A DNA stretch of 64,000 nucleotides from Streptomyces coeruleorubidus (GCF_008705135.1 NZ_CP023694.1:7539001-7603000), one strand, 5' to 3'. Positions 27,121 to 36,196 are shown, counted from the first letter of the stretch. Notes: a model not told the origin generated them from the letters alone. A program made the numbers and translations.

Positions 27121-29964
27121 ATGGGCGACACGGCTGTGACAGCCGAGCGGGGGGAGCGGACGGTCCCGGTCCGGCTCCCGGCCGTCTTCCTGCCCGCGCC
27201 TGTCCCGCGCGACGGGCGCATGGCCTTCTGGGACCCCGAAGGGGAGCCCCTGCCCGCAGAGGCCACAGAGCTCACCGAGAACACCGAGCTCACCGTCGTA
27301 CGGCGGCACGGCGCCGGAGTCCGCCGGCGGACCGCCCCGGCGCTGACCCTCCCGCTGGACGAGGCCCTGCCGCTCCTGGTGCGCGCCCGGCACGACCCCG
27401 CGGCCCATCCCGCCACCGCCTGCTGGGGCGCCGCCGCCCTGCACGCCCTGCGGCTGACCGCGCGCGGCCGGCTGCTGCCCGGCCTGACCCCCACGGGCCA
27501 CGACGCCTGGCGCGCCGGCCCGCTGGACCCGGACGACATCGCGCACCTGCGCGCGGTCGCCGCCGCCCTGCCGTACGAGGGACACGCCGTCCCGCTGCCC
27601 GGCCCGGGCCCGATCAGCCTGCCCGAACCGGAAGCGCTGGTACGCGCCTTCCTCGACGCGGTCGCCGACACCCTGCCGCGCACCCCGGCCGCACCCCACA
27701 CCACCGGCAGGCCCTTCGCGGCCCGCGAAGCCCAGCACCTGCCCGACGCCCACGACTGGGCCGCCGAGGTCGCCGCCGGCATGGACGCCGGCGTGCGGGT
27801 CTCGCTCCGGCTGGACCTCTCGGCGTACGACCTGTTCGACAACGCCTTCGACGGCGGCGCGCGCGGCGCCGGCGCCGCGATCGTCCAGGTGCACAGCCTC
27901 GCCGACCCCACCCTCGTCGCCGACGCGGCGGCGCTGTGGGCGGGCGAGGCGGACGAGGCCTTCGGCCCGCGCGCCCGGGTGGACGCGGCCCTCGCCGTCC
28001 GCCGCGCGGCCCGGGTCTGGCCTCCGCTCGACCGGCTCTCCGACCAGGACGTGCCCGACGTGCTGGCACTGACCGAGGAGGAGCTGAGCGACCTGCTCGG
28101 CGTCGCGGCCACCCGGCTCGCCGCGGCCGGCGTCGCCGTGCACTGGCCCAGGGACCTGGCCCAGGACCTCTCGGCCGCCGCGGTGGTCCGGCCGGCCCCC
28201 GGCTCGGCGACCGACGGCACCGGCTTCTTCGAGAGCGAGGACCTGCTCCAGTTCCGCTGGCAGCTGGCGCTCGGCGGTGACCCGCTCAGCGAGAGCGAGA
28301 TGGACGCCCTCGCCGAGGCCCACCGCCCGGTCGTCCGGCTGCGCGACCAGTGGGTCCTGGTCGACCCGGCCCTCGTCCGCAAGGCCCGCAAGCGGGACCT
28401 GGGGCTGCTCGACCCGGTCGACGCGCTGTCCGTCGCCCTCACCGGCACCGCCGACGTGGACGGCGAGACGGTCGAGGCCGTACCGGCCGGCGCGCTGGCC
28501 GCCCTGCGCGACCGCCTCACCGCGGGAGTACGCCCGGCCGCACCGCCGCCCGGCCTGCACGCCACCCTCCGGGACTACCAGCTCCGGGGCCTGGCCTGGC
28601 TCGACCTGATGACCTCCCTCGGCCTCGGCGGCTGCCTCGCCGACGACATGGGCCTCGGCAAGACCGTCACCCTCATCGCCCTGCACCTGAAGCGGGCCCG
28701 CCGCGAGCCGACCCTGGTGGTCTGCCCGGCCTCGCTGCTGGGCAACTGGCAGCGGGAGATCACCCGCTTCGCACCCGGCGTCCCCGTCCGCCGCTTCCAC
28801 GGCCCGGACCGCAGCCTGGACGACCTGGACGGCGGCTTCGTCCTCACCACGTACGGCACGATGCGTTCCGCGGCCCCCGCGCTGGCCGGGCAGGTGTGGG
28901 GCATGGTCGTCGCCGACGAGGCGCAGCACGTCAAGAACCCCTACTCGGCCACCGCCAGGGCGCTGCGCACGATCCCGTCCCCCGCGCGTGTGGCCCTGAC
29001 CGGCACGCCCGTCGAGAACAACCTGTCGGAGCTGTGGGCGCTGCTCGACTGGACCACCCCGGGCCTCCTCGGCCCGCTGAAGTCCTTCCGCGCCCGGCAC
29101 GCCCGTGCCGTGGAGACCGGCGAGGACGAGGAAGCGGTGGAGCGCCTGGCCCGCCTGGTACGGCCCTTCCTGCTGCGCCGGAAGAAGTCCGACCCGGGCA
29201 TCGTCCCCGAGCTGCCGCCCAAGACGGAGACCGACCACCCGGTGCCGCTCACCCGTGAACAGGGCGCGCTGTACGAGGCGGTGGTCCGCGAGTCGATGCT
29301 CGCCATCGAGACCGCCGAGGGCATGGCACGCCGCGGCCTGGTGCTGAAGCTCCTGACGTCGCTGAAGCAGATCTGCAACCACCCGGCGCTGTACCTGAAG
29401 GAGGAGCCCCGGGCCGGCGGCGACCGGCTCGCCGCCCGCTCCGGCAAACTCGCGCTGCTGGACGAGCTGTTGGACACCCTGCTCGCCGAAGACGGCTCAG
29501 CTCTGGTCTTCACCCAGTACGTCGGGATGGCCCGCCTGATCACCTCCCACCTGGCCACCCGGGCGGTCCCGGTCGACCTTCTCCACGGCGGCACGCCGGT
29601 ACCGGAGCGGGAGCGCATGGTGGACCGCTTCCAGGCCGGCTCGACCCCGGTCCTGGTGCTGTCCCTCAAGGCGGCGGGCACCGGCCTCAACCTCACCCGC
29701 GCGGGTCACGTCGTCCACTTCGACCGCTGGTGGAACCCGGCCGTCGAGGAACAGGCCACCGACCGTGCCTACCGCATCGGCCAGACCCAGCCCGTGCAGG
29801 TCCACCGCCTCATCACCGAGGGCACGATCGAGGACCGCATCGCCGAGATGCTCCAGGCCAAGCGCGCCCTCGCCGACGCGATCCTCGGCTCCGGCGAGTC
29901 GGCCCTCACCGAACTGACGGACCGCGAGCTGTCCGACCTGGTCTCCCTGCGGAGCACGCCATGA
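27121..29964 (+). CDS. SNF2-family helicase/ATPase (DEAD/DEAH-like, RapA/HepA type)
   Basis: A 947-residue protein. The N-terminal 480 residues form an actinobacterial SNF2-associated region with no obvious catalytic motif. The first RecA-like lobe has LADDMGLGKTVTLIALHL (Walker A near residue 508), CPASLLGNWQREI and the VVADEAQHVKNP box. The second lobe has ALVFTQYVGMARLI, LLHGGTPVPERERMVDRFQ, SLKAAGTGLNLTRA, VVHFDRWWNPAVEEQATDRAYRIGQ and the arginine finger. Such enzymes translocate on double-stranded DNA. ATG 27121 is preferred over GTG 27109 because GGAGGTGG lies between them. Its stop overlaps the SWIM gene by ATGA. Confidence 0.92.
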   Translation: MGDTAVTAERGERTVPVRLPAVFLPAPVPRDGRMAFWDPEGEPLPAEATELTENTELTVVRRHGAGVRRRTAPALTLPLDEALPLLVRARHDPAAHPATACWGAAALHALRLTARGRLLPGLTPTGHDAWRAGPLDPDDIAHLRAVAAALPYEGHAVPLPGPGPISLPEPEALVRAFLDAVADTLPRTPAAPHTTGRPFAAREAQHLPDAHDWAAEVAAGMDAGVRVSLRLDLSAYDLFDNAFDGGARGAGAAIVQVHSLADPTLVADAAALWAGEADEAFGPRARVDAALAVRRAARVWPPLDRLSDQDVPDVLALTEEELSDLLGVAATRLAAAGVAVHWPRDLAQDLSAAAVVRPAPGSATDGTGFFESEDLLQFRWQLALGGDPLSESEMDALAEAHRPVVRLRDQWVLVDPALVRKARKRDLGLLDPVDALSVALTGTADVDGETVEAVPAGALAALRDRLTAGVRPAAPPPGLHATLRDYQLRGLAWLDLMTSLGLGGCLADDMGLGKTVTLIALHLKRARREPTLVVCPASLLGNWQREITRFAPGVPVRRFHGPDRSLDDLDGGFVLTTYGTMRSAAPALAGQVWGMVVADEAQHVKNPYSATARALRTIPSPARVALTGTPVENNLSELWALLDWTTPGLLGPLKSFRARHARAVETGEDEEAVERLARLVRPFLLRRKKSDPGIVPELPPKTETDHPVPLTREQGALYEAVVRESMLAIETAEGMARRGLVLKLLTSLKQICNHPALYLKEEPRAGGDRLAARSGKLALLDELLDTLLAEDGSALVFTQYVGMARLITSHLATRAVPVDLLHGGTPVPERERMVDRFQAGSTPVLVLSLKAAGTGLNLTRAGHVVHFDRWWNPAVEEQATDRAYRIGQTQPVQVHRLITEGTIEDRIAEMLQAKRALADAILGSGESALTELTDRELSDLVSLRSTP

Positions 29965-32075
29965 CGCCCCGCCCGGCCGACGAGGCGCGCCGGGCCCTGC
30001 GGGCGGCCCGCGAGCGGACGGCGTCCGACCCGGCACCGGCTTCCCGTCCCGCGCCCTCTCCTGCCCCGGCCCCCGTCGGGCAGGAGGCACCCCAACCGGC
30101 AGACGTCGCCCGTGAGGCGCTGCGGAGGGCGGTGTCCGAACACCGGGGCGGCGCGGGCCCGGCGAGGGACATGGGCGCGCTGCCGGACGCAGATGCCGAG
30201 GCGCTCGCCGATCAGCCGGGAGACACCTCGCGGGGCACGCCGGGACCCGCGGGGCCGGGCGGCTCCGACCACCGGGGGGAGATCGGGGAGGCCCCGGCCC
30301 CGACGGACTCGGCCGGTGCTCCCAGCGGCGAGCAGGACCGGTCTTCCGCCCCACCCGAGAGCACGGTGACCGCTCCCTCAGGCGGCACCGACCGGCCGGC
30401 CCCCCGCGCGGCGGACGTCGCACGCGAGGCGCTGCGCGCCGCTCGGGAGGACGCGCGGCGGGCACGGAAGGAGACGGAGAGCGAAGGGGCCCGGCGCAGG
30501 CGGGGGACACGGCAGAGCCGTGTGGACGAGCGGGCGGCGGCCCTCCGGCGGGCGCGCGGAAACGCCGTCGGCGGGGAAGCGCGTGACGTACGGCAGGTGC
30601 TGTCCGACGCCTTCCGGATGCCCGCGACGGACCCCGGCGGGACACCCGAGGCCCCGGACGAGACCGGCCATGAGGACGCGCCCTCACCGGGCCCCGGCAT
30701 CCCCGACGCCGCCCCAGCCACCGCGCCTCCCCATGCCCCCGCCCCTTCCACCACCCCGCCCCCGGTCCCCCGGGCTCCTGGCAGCCTCCACAGCCCCCTG
30801 GCCCCCCACTCCATGGCCGCTCCCAACCGCGACAACGAACTCCGCCGCACCTTCCCGGCCTTCCCGCCCCGGGAGCCGGACGACAAGGGCTTCGCCGAGA
30901 GCTGGTGGGGGAACGCGTGGGTCACCGCGCTGGAGCAGGGCGCGCTGGACGTCAAGCGGCTGGAGCGCGGGCGGGGTTATGCCGGGCAGGGGCATGTCGA
31001 CGCCATCACCGTGACGCCCGGCCTCGTGCTGGCGTACGTGCGGGGCAGCCGTCCGCGCCCGTACCGCGTGCAGGTGCGGCTGCGCACGCTCGACGACCAG
31101 GACTGGGAGCGGTTCCTGGACGCCGCCGCCGACCGGCCCGGGCACATCGCGGCACTCCTCGACAAGGAGATGCCCCAGTCCCTCGCGGACTGCGGTGTGC
31201 CCCTCCTGCCGGGCCCGGGCGATCTGGAGCCGCGGTGCAGCTGCCCCGACCGGGGCCACCCCTGCAAGCACGCCGCAGCCCTCTGCTACCAGACCGCGCG
31301 GCTGCTCGACGCCGACCCCTTCGTCCTGCTCCTGCTGCGCGGCCGGGGCGAACGCGAGCTGCTCGACGCGCTGTCCCGGCTGAGTGCCACCCGCGCGGCG
31401 CGCGCCGCCCAGGACAAGGGGCCGGCGCCTCTCCCCGGAGTGCGGGCCAGTGACGTTCTCACACCGCGCGCCCTCCCGCCCCTGCCGGCACCGCTGCCGC
31501 CGCCCCCGCACCCCGAACAGCCCCCGGCCTACCCGGCGTCCCCCGGCGGCCCGGACCCGTTCGCGCTGGACCAGCTGGCCACGGACGCCGCCGCGCGGGC
31601 CCACGCCCTGCTCACGACGGGCCGCGACCCGGTCGGGCAGCTGACGCTCTGGGAAGACGCGGTCCGCCTGGCCGCGGCCCGCCCCGGCTCGGGACTCACC
31701 GCGGGCACCCGGGCGCTCTACTCCTCCCTGGCCACCGCGGCGGGCCGCACCCCGTCCGAGCTGGCCCGTGCGGTCGCCGCCTGGCGCCAGGGCGGACCGG
31801 AGGGCCTGGCCGTACTGGAGGAGCCGTGGGACCCGCCGGCCGGCCGGTTCGACCGGGCCCGTCCGCTGCTCCTCGCCGCCGACATGCCCGCCTTCCGCCC
31901 CTGGCGCAACCACCTCACCCACCCTCACGGCCACGTCCAGCTCCGCCTGGGCCGCGACGGCCTGTGGTACGCCTACGAGTCCGAGCCGGGCCAGGAGGAC
32001 TGGTGGCCCCGGGGCACCCCCGACCTGGACCCGGTCGGGGCCCTGACGGGGCTGGGCATGGCGAGCGATCTCTGA
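29961..32075 (+). CDS. SWIM zinc-finger protein with a long repetitive N-terminal extension
   Basis: A 704-residue protein. Residues 1-290 are low-complexity P/A/E/R-rich sequence containing three versions of one helix, DEARRALRAARERT, ADVAREALRRAVSE and ADVAREALRAAREDA. From about residue 295 comes the conserved part: RTFPAFPPREPDDKGFAESWWGNAWVTALE, then the SWIM finger CSCPDRGHPCKHAAAL near residue 425 (CxCx6CxH), and a C-terminal domain including HLTHPHGHVQLRLGRDGLWYAYE. SWIM fingers bind DNA or protein. The ATGA overlap with the SNF2 gene points to a helicase/SWIM complex; the damage-type promoter upstream suggests DNA repair or replication-fork work. Confidence 0.85.
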   Translation: MTPRPADEARRALRAARERTASDPAPASRPAPSPAPAPVGQEAPQPADVAREALRRAVSEHRGGAGPARDMGALPDADAEALADQPGDTSRGTPGPAGPGGSDHRGEIGEAPAPTDSAGAPSGEQDRSSAPPESTVTAPSGGTDRPAPRAADVAREALRAAREDARRARKETESEGARRRRGTRQSRVDERAAALRRARGNAVGGEARDVRQVLSDAFRMPATDPGGTPEAPDETGHEDAPSPGPGIPDAAPATAPPHAPAPSTTPPPVPRAPGSLHSPLAPHSMAAPNRDNELRRTFPAFPPREPDDKGFAESWWGNAWVTALEQGALDVKRLERGRGYAGQGHVDAITVTPGLVLAYVRGSRPRPYRVQVRLRTLDDQDWERFLDAAADRPGHIAALLDKEMPQSLADCGVPLLPGPGDLEPRCSCPDRGHPCKHAAALCYQTARLLDADPFVLLLLRGRGERELLDALSRLSATRAARAAQDKGPAPLPGVRASDVLTPRALPPLPAPLPPPPHPEQPPAYPASPGGPDPFALDQLATDAAARAHALLTTGRDPVGQLTLWEDAVRLAAARPGSGLTAGTRALYSSLATAAGRTPSELARAVAAWRQGGPEGLAVLEEPWDPPAGRFDRARPLLLAADMPAFRPWRNHLTHPHGHVQLRLGRDGLWYAYESEPGQEDWWPRGTPDLDPVGALTGLGMASDL

Positions 32076-32128
32076 GCCGGTGCGGGGACGGCCACCAACG
32101 TTTCTGACTGCTCGGTTCTCCCCGGTGC

Positions 32129-32455
32129 TCAGTCCGAGAAGACCTGCTTCGCGACCGTGACCGCCGTCATGGCCTTGGGCCAGCCGGCGTAGAAGGCGAG
32201 GTGCGTGATGGCCTCGATGAGCTCGGTCTCGGTGACGCCGTTCTCCTTGGCTCGTCCGAGGTGGAAGCGCAACTGGTCGGTGTCGCCGCCCGCGATGAGG
32301 ACGGCCACGGTGATCAGGCTGCGGTCGCGGGCGGCCAGTTCGGTGCGATTCCACACGTCCTCGAACAGGACGTCGTCGGTCAGTTCGGCGAGCTTCGGAG
32401 CGACGTCGCCGATCGTGCGGCGTCCGCCGCCGATCTGCCGGGGCTGGTCGGTCAT
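32129..32455 (-). CDS. Carboxymuconolactone decarboxylase-family protein
   Basis: A 108-residue protein of the CMD/AhpD fold. LAARDRSLITVAVLIAGGDTDQLRFHLGRAKENGVTETELIEAITHLAFYAGWPKAMTAV is the family core, closest to gamma-carboxymuconolactone decarboxylase. It lacks the CxxC of AhpD-type peroxidase partners, so a thiol-redox role is unlikely. It lies 23 nt downstream of a cupin gene on the same strand; this cupin-CMD pairing is frequent and both may act on one small aromatic or lactone substrate. Regulation is probably by the divergent Xre-type protein. Confidence 0.85.
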   Translation of the reverse strand: MTDQPRQIGGGRRTIGDVAPKLAELTDDVLFEDVWNRTELAARDRSLITVAVLIAGGDTDQLRFHLGRAKENGVTETELIEAITHLAFYAGWPKAMTAVTVAKQVFSD

Positions 32456-32478
32456 CGTATGTCCTTAATGCTGTGTGG

Positions 32479-32886
32479 TCAGCGGCTGCGGGGGCGGTTG
32501 TACTGCTCGTCGGTGACCGGCTCGTTCCAGGTGGTTTCCTCGCTGCCGTCGCCCTTGCCCTCCCACATGGCGATGTGCTCCATGAAGCGACCGGGGGTGG
32601 CGCCGTGCCAGTGCTCCTCGTTCGGAGGGCAGGTGACCGTCTCGCCCGGGTGCGCTTCGAAGACCGTGCCGTCACGGGTGCCGATCAGGGCGGTGCCGGA
32701 GACGACGTGCAGGGTCTGGCCCAGCACGTGCGAGTGCCAGTGGGTACGGGCGCCGGGGGAGAAGCGGACCAGGTTGGCACGCATCCGGGACGGCTCCTTG
32801 CCCGCGTGGATCACGTCGAACCAGACGTCGCCGGTGAACCAGTCCGTGGGGGCCTTGACGGTGTCCTGCTGCTTGACGAATTCCAT
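32479..32886 (-). CDS. Cupin-domain protein
   Basis: A 135-residue single-domain cupin. The two metal-binding cupin motifs are clear: GARTHWHSHVLGQTLHVVSG (with His, His and Gln ligands) and PPNEEHWHGATPGRFMEHIA (with the final His). ATG 32886 is chosen because MEFVKQQ leads straight into the fold, whereas the frame further upstream runs through the divergent control region. It is first in a two-gene unit with the CMD protein and is divergent from the Xre/MmyB-type regulator. The likely function is a metal-dependent oxygenase or isomerase; the substrate is unknown. Confidence 0.87.
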   Translation of the reverse strand: MEFVKQQDTVKAPTDWFTGDVWFDVIHAGKEPSRMRANLVRFSPGARTHWHSHVLGQTLHVVSGTALIGTRDGTVFEAHPGETVTCPPNEEHWHGATPGRFMEHIAMWEGKGDGSEETTWNEPVTDEQYNRPRSR

Positions 32887-33016
32887 GGTGTCTCTCTCGG
32901 GCGTAGGGGGTCTTGCCGACCGCTTCATCACCGAGGAAACCGAAGCCCGATGGGCTGGAGAAGGGTCTGCCGTTACCGGTACTGACAGGACCCCCCACAC
33001 CTGCGCCGTCCGGCCC

Positions 33017-33080
33017 AGGGGGTGTCCGTAAAGTCCCGTCGTCCGCCCGCGGGGCAGGCGGGACTTTACGGACACCCCCT
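33017..33080. promoter_or_regulatory. Perfect 22-bp inverted repeat with overlapping leaderless promoter
   Basis: The left arm 33017-33038 and the right arm 33059-33080 are exact reverse complements over 22 nt with a 20-nt GC-rich spacer; the core is GTCCGTAAAG / CTTTACGGAC. The last base of the right arm is the first base of TAGCCT (33080-33085), whose spacing to GTG 33093 suits a leaderless mRNA. It is either a strong hairpin or paired operators for the divergent regulator and cupin genes. Confidence 0.75.
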
Positions 33081-33092
33081 AGCCTGGACCGC

Positions 33093-33989
33093 GTGAGTAC
33101 CGAGGGCGACATCCGCGAGTTCCTGGCCACCCGCCGCGCCAGGATCACCCCCCAGCAGGCCGGCCTGCCCGCCTACGGCGGCAACCGGCGCGTGCCGGGC
33201 CTGCGCCGCGAAGAGGTCGCCATGCTCGCCGGCGTCAGCATCGACTACTACATCCGCCTGGAGCGCGGCCGCCTGGCGGGTGCCTCGGAAGAGGTCCTCG
33301 ACGCCGTCGCGAACGCCCTCCAGCTCGACGACGCCGAACGCGCCCACCTCCACGACCTGGCCCGCGCCGCCGCCAAACGCCCCACCCGGCGCACACGAGC
33401 CCGCGGCCCGCTGCCCGACAGCGTCCTGCGCGTTCTGCACTCCATGACCGACTCCCCGGCCTTTATCCGCAACGGCCGCCTGGACATCCTCGCCGCCAAC
33501 CGCCTCGGCCGCGCCCTGTACTCCCCGCTCTTTCCCGACCCCGCCACCGCGACGGCCAATATCGCCCGCTTCCAGTTCCTCGATCCCGACGGCCGCGACT
33601 TCTTTCCCGACTGGGATCAGTCGGTGAACACCACCGTCGCCCTGCTGCGCACCGAGGCGGGACGGGCACCGCACGACCGTGACCTCACCGGACTCATCGG
33701 CGAACTCGTCACCCGCAGCGAGGAGTTCCGCACCGCCTGGGCCAAGCACAACGTGCGCCTGCACCACACCGGCCGGAAATCCTTCCGCCACCCGGCCGTC
33801 GGCGTCCTCACCTTCGACTTCGACGCCATGGAACTGCCCGCCCAGCCCGGCCTGACCCTCACCGCTTACACCGCCGCCTCCGGCACACCCGAGCACGACG
33901 CCCTGCGACTCCTGGCCTCCTGGGCCGCGACCGAGAACGCCGAGCCCACCAGTCATCCGTCAGGTCCCGGAGCGCGTTCATCACCGTGA
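33093..33989 (+). CDS. Xre-type regulator with MmyB-like ligand-binding domain
   Basis: A 298-residue regulator. The helix-turn-helix is EFLATRRARITPQQAGLPAYGGNRRVPGLRREEVAMLAGVSIDYYIRLERGRLAGASEEVLDAVANALQL, the standard beginning of this large Streptomyces family. The C-terminal part (ANRLGRALYSPLFPD to VGVLTFDFDAMELPAQPGLTLTAYTAA) is a PAS-like MmyB domain reported to bind fatty-acid-type ligands in relatives. GTG 33093 is the family start. It faces the cupin-CMD genes across a perfect 22-bp inverted repeat, which is the probable operator. Confidence 0.9.
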   Translation: MSTEGDIREFLATRRARITPQQAGLPAYGGNRRVPGLRREEVAMLAGVSIDYYIRLERGRLAGASEEVLDAVANALQLDDAERAHLHDLARAAAKRPTRRTRARGPLPDSVLRVLHSMTDSPAFIRNGRLDILAANRLGRALYSPLFPDPATATANIARFQFLDPDGRDFFPDWDQSVNTTVALLRTEAGRAPHDRDLTGLIGELVTRSEEFRTAWAKHNVRLHHTGRKSFRHPAVGVLTFDFDAMELPAQPGLTLTAYTAASGTPEHDALRLLASWAATENAEPTSHPSGPGARSSP

Positions 33990-34004
33990 CAGCCGGTTTC
34001 GGCG

Positions 34005-35951
34005 TCAGTGCGGCCCGTCGCCTCCCGACCACTCACCGCCCGTCGGGCGTGGGGCTCCAGGGTGCATACGGATCACCATGTACGTCTCTCCGTCCGCGGG
34101 CGGCCGCGTCCATGAACGGGTGACGAACGTGTGCAGCCGCCCGCCAACGAGGGCATGTCGCGGCAGACAGACGCGGAACTCCCCGGCCACCGCTTCCAGC
34201 AACGGCCGTTCCGCCCCGGCGCCGTTCTCCACGTCACCGAAGAACCGGCTCGGATCGAGTGCCCGGGGTATCTCCCCGCTTGACCGGACCTCTCCGTCCG
34301 CGTAGGTGAACGCGTACTGCTCGGTGCCGTCTCGCGCTACCGAAAGGTGGAAGAAAGGCTCCCGGTGCGATGTCCTCAGGCCGCTCCACACCACCACCGC
34401 GCGGGTGCCCGCGCTGGCAGCCCCGGCCGGCGAGACGAACCGCTGCCGGTGGAACGGGGCGGGGGCGCCGTCGAAGGCGAAGCTCCAGCCGGTGCCGGCC
34501 CGGCCGACCGCCATGAGAGCCCTGTCGTCGTAGGACGAGAACTCGCTTCGGTCGCGCAGCGATCTGTCGCGCGCCTCCCAGAAGGTCATGGGTTCGTTCA
34601 GCAGGGTGCCGTCCCCGTCCGCGAGACGCCCGGGCAGTTCCTCCGGCTCCACCCCCTCCACCAGGACGAACCGGTACGACGTGCGGTTGTTGCCCGGGTC
34701 CGGCTCCGCGAGCCACGCGAGGCCGCCCGGGTCGAGCCCGGCCGTCGGACTCGGCGCCTCACCCGCCTGCCCGCCCCTTGGCGTGGACAGCAACTCGCGG
34801 CCCCGCTCCGGCGTCAGCAGCGGCCCGAGCACGGGGTCGGCGACCCACCCGAGCGGCGCCAGGTGGTCCGGTCCCAGCGGCTCCCACAGGGGTACGGCGC
34901 TCCGCAGTGTCCGCCACGCCCCGTCGGTGTCTCCCCACCGCGCCAACTCCCGCGCCCGCTCGACCGCCTCACCGAACGGTCCCGCCGCCGTGTACCGGTA
35001 CGTTCCGTTCCGCACCTGATCCAGCGTCGTGTGAGCCAGTGACACCACGTCGTCGCCGGCGCCCCGCAGATGGAACATCAGCGTGGAGTCGTCCCGGTAC
35101 GAGTGCGCCGCGTGCTCGGCGACCAGCGGCGGCAGCAGATCGGGCGCGTACCGCGGGTCCGTCACCAGGTCCTCGAAGTACACCATGTAGGTCTGTCCGA
35201 GCAGGCGGCGTATCTGGTCGCCCAGCCCGGCGGCCCGCGGTCTGCCGTACTCCTTGGCCTCGTCCAGCGCCTTCCCGGCCCGCTCCCAGCCGCCGCGCAG
35301 CGCCTCCAGCCGGGCCTCCCGCACGAGGGAGTCCAGCTTTTCCGTCGTGTCGTTGACGAACACCGGCTCCTCGTCACTGCCGTGTGCGCGCAGGCCGTGG
35401 AACTCCCGGTACATGTCCCGCATGAACTCGACGAAGTTGGCGTGCCGCTCGGGTGGCTCGGCCCGCCAGCTCGCCCACGAATAGACAGCCCACTCCCCGT
35501 CCTCGTCCACGTCCTCGGGATCCATGAGGACGTGGGTGACGTCGGACTCGACGTCGAGTTGCAGCCCGCGCCGCCAGATGTCCGCCTCCCGCCGCTCCTC
35601 GGGCCCGGCGTCCTCGTCCAGGTACTCCTCGAACAGGTCCGCCAGCTCCGACTCGTTGTTGTGCCAGTGCGCGTCCTCGGTCCCCGCCAGCAGCCACACG
35701 AACCCGCCCGCGTGCCGCCACCCGTCGCTGACCTTCAGGAACTCCCGGTAGGACGGGGGCATCCGGCGGCCGAGGCGCTCTTCCATGGCTGCGATGCGCT
35801 CTTCGGACGCGGGCGCGAACCCCAGCCACCGCGCCCGCCGCGCGGTCTCGTCGTCCTCGCCCCGCGTCTCGTCGTCCGGCAGGGAATCCGCCCACTCCCC
35901 GCTCCACCTGAGCAGGAACGACCGCCAGTCGAATGCCGTGGTGTCCGTCAT
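34005..35951 (-). CDS. Large protein with N-terminal SMI1/KNR4 (SUKH) domain
   Basis: A 648-residue acidic cytoplasmic protein. Residues 25-190 form a SUKH domain: ERIAAMEERLGRRMPPSYREFLKVSDGWR is the family's first motif, followed by WLLAGTEDAHWHNNESELADLF and VYSWASWRAEPPERHANFVEFMRDMY. The rest (HTTLDQVRNGTYRYTAAGPFGEAVERARELARWGDTDGAWRTL and later beta-rich segments) is not recognised. SUKH proteins are often immunity factors against nuclease toxins, but large multi-domain forms also occur without a toxin, and none is adjacent here. ATG 35951 is preferred to a methionine ten codons earlier. An inverted repeat lies 24 nt upstream. Confidence 0.75.
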   Translation of the reverse strand: MTDTTAFDWRSFLLRWSGEWADSLPDDETRGEDDETARRARWLGFAPASEERIAAMEERLGRRMPPSYREFLKVSDGWRHAGGFVWLLAGTEDAHWHNNESELADLFEEYLDEDAGPEERREADIWRRGLQLDVESDVTHVLMDPEDVDEDGEWAVYSWASWRAEPPERHANFVEFMRDMYREFHGLRAHGSDEEPVFVNDTTEKLDSLVREARLEALRGGWERAGKALDEAKEYGRPRAAGLGDQIRRLLGQTYMVYFEDLVTDPRYAPDLLPPLVAEHAAHSYRDDSTLMFHLRGAGDDVVSLAHTTLDQVRNGTYRYTAAGPFGEAVERARELARWGDTDGAWRTLRSAVPLWEPLGPDHLAPLGWVADPVLGPLLTPERGRELLSTPRGGQAGEAPSPTAGLDPGGLAWLAEPDPGNNRTSYRFVLVEGVEPEELPGRLADGDGTLLNEPMTFWEARDRSLRDRSEFSSYDDRALMAVGRAGTGWSFAFDGAPAPFHRQRFVSPAGAASAGTRAVVVWSGLRTSHREPFFHLSVARDGTEQYAFTYADGEVRSSGEIPRALDPSRFFGDVENGAGAERPLLEAVAGEFRVCLPRHALVGGRLHTFVTRSWTRPPADGETYMVIRMHPGAPRPTGGEWSGGDGPH

Positions 35952-35974
35952 ACGCCCGATGCTGCCACCTGCCA

Positions 35975-35994
35975 CTGACAACAGTGTGTGTCAG
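35975..35994. promoter_or_regulatory. Inverted repeat upstream of the SUKH gene
   Basis: CTGACA-ACAGTGTG-TGTCAG lies 24-43 nt before the SUKH start codon, in a region lower in GC than its surroundings. It is a possible operator; its regulator is unknown. Confidence 0.4.
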
Positions 35995-36196
35995 GTCACG
36001 CACTCCGATGACTGTCTAAGTTGCGTGCATCACAGCGGAAATGTCCATTTGGCGTCCATGCTCGACGCGGATGTCGGCGCCCGAAGTGGAGCGAACCGTC
36101 ATCGAATTGGATGTGAAGTGCCGAAGTGATCCATGACACAGCACTCGTGATGTTCCCCCCTGATCCCCCTTAATCCCCCTTGGAAAGGTGCCAATT

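Noticed and set aside
26869..29382. An 837-codon open frame antisense to the SNF2 gene
   Set aside because: It has the skewed composition of a GC-rich shadow frame and no recognisable domain, while the plus strand has a complete SNF2 helicase.
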